Translations under genes and position numbers: made by a program
Part shown: one piece after another, positions 59,823 to 64,000 of the stretch
Numbering within the stretch: position 1 is the stretch's first letter
Layout: each line of letters begins with the position of its first letter
The notes under the pieces: model-generated
The model's input: the letters and a program-made list of their open reading frames with translations, nothing else
Told to the model about the DNA's origin: nothing
Databases searched by the model: none
Assembly: GCF_016756615.1 (NCBI RefSeq)
Contig: NZ_AP023262.1
Coordinates: 5,209,501 to 5,273,500, forward strand
DNA: 64,000 nucleotides
DNA from: Mesorhizobium sp. L-8-3
GTDB taxonomy: Bacteria > Pseudomonadota > Alphaproteobacteria > Rhizobiales > Rhizobiaceae
Direction of reading: 5' to 3'

Positions 59823-60194
59823 ATGAGCGAGTTGCAGAACGAAGTGGGCGAGATCGAGACGGTCATCCGCAACTATCTCGACGGCATGGTGTTCGCCGTC
59901 GCCGCGAAGCTGCGCAAGGCCTTCCATCCGGGCGCCTGCGTCATCGGCCATTTCGGCGCCGATCTCGAATGGCTCTCGCTCGAAACCTTCATCTCCGGCT
60001 GCGAGAAAGCCGGCTCTGCCCCCGCGAACGAGCCCTACTACTGGGAAATCCTTTCGGCAGACATCACCGGCGATGTCGCCGTGATCAAGCTCGCGGACGA
60101 CTACATGGGCAAACGCTTCACCGACTATCTGAGCCTGCTCAGGCATGAGGGCCAGTGGCAGATCGTCAACAAGACGTTTTTCGTGCACCCCTGA
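59823..60194 (+). CDS. NTF2-like (lumazine-binding type) protein
   Basis: The product has 123 residues from the ATG at 59823, preceded by AGGAGACGCG. The sequence IETVIRNYLDGMVFAVAAKLRKAFHPGACVIGHFG and the C-terminal YLSLLRHEGQWQIVNKTFFVHP fit the cone-shaped NTF2 fold of the putative lumazine-binding subgroup. Such proteins are small cytoplasmic isomerase or hydrolase-like enzymes or binders; no active site can be assigned. It faces pccA, with a palindromic repeat between the two stop codons. Confidence 0.85.
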   Translation: MSELQNEVGEIETVIRNYLDGMVFAVAAKLRKAFHPGACVIGHFGADLEWLSLETFISGCEKAGSAPANEPYYWEILSADITGDVAVIKLADDYMGKRFTDYLSLLRHEGQWQIVNKTFFVHP

Positions 60195-60225
60195 CCCTGC
60201 CAGCGCCCATACCGGCGGCGCGCTT

Positions 60226-60291
60226 AGAGCAATTCCAGCAAAAGTGCGTAGCGATCTTGCGCCCGGAATCTCGCAAAAAACAAAATGCTCT
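60226..60291. repeat. rhizobial-type intergenic palindromic element
   Basis: AGAGCAATTCC (60226-60236) and the right end AATGCTCT form the ends of an imperfect palindrome with GAATC and AATTCC cores, of the form AGAGCAATTCC...GGAAT...TGCTCT. I recall nearly identical elements dispersed in Mesorhizobium and relatives. The right end overlaps the pccA stop codon, so it may also serve as a bidirectional terminator for the two convergent genes. Confidence 0.65.
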
Positions 60292-62302
60292 ATGCAAACT
60301 CCAGAATCACGGCATCGACGGCCAGGCTGTCGCCCGGCTTGGCGTTGACCTTGGCAATGGTAACGTCGCGCTCGGCACGCAAGACGTTCTCCATCTTCAT
60401 GGCTTCGACCACTGCCAAGGTTTCGCCGGCCTTCACCTCCTGGCCCTCGCTCACGGCGACGGAGACGACGAGGCCAGGCATCGGGCACAGCAGCATCTTC
60501 GACGTATCGGGCGGCAGCTTCACAGGCATCAGTCGGTCGAGTTCCGCGATGCGCGGCAGCATCGGCCGCGCAACCACGGCAATCCCTTTCCAGGCGATGC
60601 GGATGCCGTTGAGCTGCGGCCGGATCTGAGCCGAGACCCTCTTGCGGTCGACGAAACCGTGCCAGACCGCCTCACCCGGCCGCCATTCCGAGCTGACGGT
60701 CAGCGGCGCGGCACCACGGATCGAGACGTCGACCTCCATCGGGATCGAGATCATGCCCTCCGTGATCGACACCGGCACATAGTCGTCTCCGATGCGAACT
60801 TCCCAATCGCGTTTCAGTGCTCCGGAATGCGGCGCGAGGCGGCCGGTCAGGCGATCCAGGCGGTCGCGACGCAATAGTTCGACGGACAGTGCGATCGCAG
60901 CGAGCACGCCGTTGTCGCTCTCGTCAGGCGTGATCGGGGCAAAGCCGTCCGGATACTCTTCGGCGATGAAGCCGGTCGAAAGGCGTCCCTCGCGCCAGCG
61001 GGGATGCTGCATGAGTGCGGCCAGGAATGGGATGTTGTGCTCGATGCCGTCAACCACGAAACTGTCGAGCGCGTCCGACATGGCGTCTATCGCCTGGGGC
61101 CTGGTCGGCGCCCAGGTGCAGAGCTTGGCGATCATCGGATCGTAATACATCGAGATCTCGGAGCCCTCGGCCACCCCCGTATCGTTGCGGATGACGGCAT
61201 CGCCGACCGGGCCTTCTTCGGGTGGACGGTAACGTGTGAGGCGACCGATCGACGGCAGGAAATTGCGATAGGGATCTTCCGCATAGAGGCGGCTTTCGAC
61301 CGCCCAGCCCTGCAGCCTCACGTCACCTTGCCTGATCGTGAGCGGCTCGCCGGCCGCGATGTGGATCATCTGCTCGACCAGATCCACGCCTGTGACGAGC
61401 TCCGTGACGGGATGCTCGACCTGCAGGCGGGTGTTCATCTCGAGGAAGTAGAAATTGCGGTCCTTGTCGACGATGAACTCGACCGTTCCGGCGCTCTGGT
61501 AGTCGACGGCCCTGGCGAGCGCCACGGCTTGTTCACCCATGGCCTTGCGCGTCCTCTCGTCGAGGAAGGGCGACGGCGCCTCCTCCACGACCTTCTGGTT
61601 GCGGCGTTGGATCGAGCATTCGCGTTCGCCGAGATAGATGGCGTTGCCTTGCGAATCGGCCAGCACCTGGATTTCGACGTGGCGCGGCTCGACTACGAAC
61701 TTCTCGATGAACACGCGGTCGTCGCCGAAGGAGCTTTTTGCTTCCGAGCGCGCCCTGTCGAAGCCGTCGCGCACCTCCGCCTCGTTCCAGGCGATGCGCA
61801 TGCCTTTGCCGCCACCTCCGGCCGAGGCTTTGATCATCACGGGGTAGCCGATCTCGCCGGCGATCGTCTCCGCATGATCGGCGTCCTCGATGACGCCGAG
61901 GAAACCCGGGACAGTATTCACCTCGGCGGCATTGGCAAACTTCTTCGATTCGATCTTGTCGCCCATCGCCTCGATGGCCTTGGGTTTCGGACCGATAAAG
62001 ACGATTCCCTGCTTTTCCAGCGCGGCGCAGAAGGAAGCACGTTCGGAAAGGAAACCGTAACCGGGGTGAACCGCTTGCGCGCCGGTCTGCTTGCAGGCCT
62101 CGATGATCTTCTCGGCGACGAGATAACTCTGGGCCGCGGCGGCCGGTCCGATATGCACCGCTTCGTCGGCCATCTCCACATGCATGGCGTCCCGGTCGGC
62201 GTCGGAGAAGACCGCCACGGTCGCGATTCCCATCTTCCTGGCGGTCTTGATCACACGGCAGGCGATCTCGCCCCGGTTGGCGATCAGTATCTTCTTGAAC
62301 AT
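60290..62302 (-). CDS. pccA: acetyl/propionyl-CoA carboxylase alpha subunit (biotin carboxylase + BCCP)
   Basis: The 670-residue subunit of propionyl-CoA (or a related acyl-CoA) carboxylase carboxylates its own biotin. The biotin carboxylase domain begins MFKKILIANRGEIACRVIKTARKMG and has ATP-grasp glycine loop KASAGGGGKGMRI and EMNTRLQVEHPVTE. A linker (BT domain) follows, then a C-terminal biotinyl domain with EAMKMEN, whose Lys carries biotin. The beta subunit pccB is not in the window. Propionyl-CoA is preferred over 3-methylcrotonyl-CoA on overall layout, but this is not certain. Confidence 0.9.
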   Translation of the reverse strand: MFKKILIANRGEIACRVIKTARKMGIATVAVFSDADRDAMHVEMADEAVHIGPAAAAQSYLVAEKIIEACKQTGAQAVHPGYGFLSERASFCAALEKQGIVFIGPKPKAIEAMGDKIESKKFANAAEVNTVPGFLGVIEDADHAETIAGEIGYPVMIKASAGGGGKGMRIAWNEAEVRDGFDRARSEAKSSFGDDRVFIEKFVVEPRHVEIQVLADSQGNAIYLGERECSIQRRNQKVVEEAPSPFLDERTRKAMGEQAVALARAVDYQSAGTVEFIVDKDRNFYFLEMNTRLQVEHPVTELVTGVDLVEQMIHIAAGEPLTIRQGDVRLQGWAVESRLYAEDPYRNFLPSIGRLTRYRPPEEGPVGDAVIRNDTGVAEGSEISMYYDPMIAKLCTWAPTRPQAIDAMSDALDSFVVDGIEHNIPFLAALMQHPRWREGRLSTGFIAEEYPDGFAPITPDESDNGVLAAIALSVELLRRDRLDRLTGRLAPHSGALKRDWEVRIGDDYVPVSITEGMISIPMEVDVSIRGAAPLTVSSEWRPGEAVWHGFVDRKRVSAQIRPQLNGIRIAWKGIAVVARPMLPRIAELDRLMPVKLPPDTSKMLLCPMPGLVVSVAVSEGQEVKAGETLAVVEAMKMENVLRAERDVTIAKVNAKPGDSLAVDAVILEFA

Positions 62303-62513
62303 GCGGGCGTTCTTCCTCCGGCTTTCCCAACTCTTTTATGGAGTTCGCGCGGCACGCTCAAGCGCGCAAATCCGCGGCTCGGGCCGGATTTCCGCTGAGA
62401 CATCGTTATCCAGGGAACTGCGCTCGAGTGCTGTCTCAAGGCCGATGCCGGGTTGATTGCGCTATCGAAACCTGAAAGTTTGAGCGTCTATTTCTGCGCT
62501 TGGAGACATGTCG

Positions 62514-63641
<1,128 letters not shown>

Positions 63642-63659
63642 GAACCGGCCGATCGGCTG

Positions 63660-64000
63660 ATGGGCGATCCCGCTTCCGTCCCGGCGCCGGCGATTTATGT
63701 CGACGCCGACGCCTGCCCCGTCAAGGACGAGGTGACGCGAGTGGCCGAGCGGCTCGGGCTCGTCGTCACCTTCGTGTCCAATGGCGGGTTGCGGCCCTCG
63801 CGCGATCCGATGATCCGCAATGTCGTCGTGTCCAAGGGGGCGGATGGCGCTGACGACTGGATCGTCGAACACGCCAGGCCCAACGACATCGTCGTGACGG
63901 CCGATATCCCGCTTGCTGCACGTGCCGTGGTCCTCGGCGCCCATGTGCTCGGGCCGACCGGGCGGCCGTTCACGCCCGAGACGATTGGCATGGCGGTCGC
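63660..64000 (+). CDS. UPF0178/YaiI family protein (N-terminal part, runs off the window)
   Basis: The ATG at 63660 opens a frame that continues to the window edge (113 codons seen). It reads MGDPASVPAPAIYVDADACPVKD, then VTFVSNGGLRPSRDP, DDWIVEHARPNDIVVTADIPLAARAV and GPTGRPFTPETIGMA, the hallmarks of the PIN-like UPF0178 family. Acidic residues in YVDADACP and VTADIPLA suggest a nuclease-like metal site, but no activity is established. It starts 18 bases after adhC with a poor ribosome-binding site. The C-terminus is outside the window. Confidence 0.92.
   Translation, partial: MGDPASVPAPAIYVDADACPVKDEVTRVAERLGLVVTFVSNGGLRPSRDPMIRNVVVSKGADGADDWIVEHARPNDIVVTADIPLAARAVVLGAHVLGPTGRPFTPETIGMAV

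Overview
The window is about 63-65% GC by eye and reads as chromosome of an alphaproteobacterium of the order Hyphomicrobiales (Rhizobiales), most like the Mesorhizobium/Phyllobacteriaceae group. Supporting signs are a complete rhizobial-type glycerol locus glpR-D-S-T-P-Q-U-V-K, a BA14K-family protein, LexA boxes of the alphaproteobacterial form GTTC-N7-GTTC beside ssb and uvrA, a queA-orf-tgt operon, and a short palindromic element of the kind scattered through rhizobial genomes. No phage, transposase, plasmid gene or CRISPR array is visible. Apart from the two window edges (mfd on the left, a yaiI/UPF0178 gene on the right) the genes are intact.

Region by region. 1-10 kb is housekeeping: the N-terminal half of mfd, sdhE, recG, a DUF502 membrane protein, glmS and glmU for UDP-GlcNAc synthesis, ccdA, tRNA-Lys(UUU) and a Nudix hydrolase. 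10.4-11 kb holds a secreted BA14K protein. 11.0-21.1 kb is one long minus-strand glycerol locus: the DeoR-type repressor GlpR, the dehydrogenase GlpD, a glycerol ABC importer (GlpSTPQUV) and the kinase GlpK. CGAA/TTCG palindromes lie upstream of glpR and glpD. 21.4-30.1 kb is a plus-strand catabolic operon: a dipeptide-type ABC importer, an amidase whose catalytic positions fall close to those of NylA, an RpiR-family regulator and a serine hydrolase resembling NylB. 30.4-36.1 kb is minus strand: a PLP-dependent decarboxylase, then the four-gene Anbu system (circularly permuted ATP-grasp, alpha-E protein, transglutaminase, proteasome-like Anbu).

36.2-45 kb returns to core functions: a stand-alone Lrp/AsnC effector domain, a DUF4864 protein, queuosine synthesis (queA, a small unknown protein, tgt), two cyclophilins, coaD and gyrA. 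45-48.4 kb has an AraC regulator divergent from a small hypothetical gene and a VOC protein, then a MarC-family membrane protein and a GyrI-like protein. 48.4-53 kb is an SOS pair, ssb and uvrA, divergently oriented, each with its own LexA box; between them are a small exported protein, a strong terminator and a structured intergenic stretch. 53-64 kb contains a DUF72 protein, a small lipoprotein, an EamA transporter, a TauE/SafE-type transporter, dnaE, an NTF2-like protein, the propionyl-CoA carboxylase alpha subunit, glutathione-dependent formaldehyde dehydrogenase and the start of a UPF0178 gene.

The most interesting items are the Anbu operon, with an inverted repeat between two of its genes; the NylA/NylB-like amide-hydrolase operon with its own importer; a Tgt that has lost three of the four zinc-ligand positions; a glycerol importer whose two ATPases appear to form one intact and one degenerate ATP site; and paired perfect hairpins upstream of uvrA that may belong to an unannotated RNA. 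All calls come from reading the sequence and recalling protein families; no search or alignment was run.
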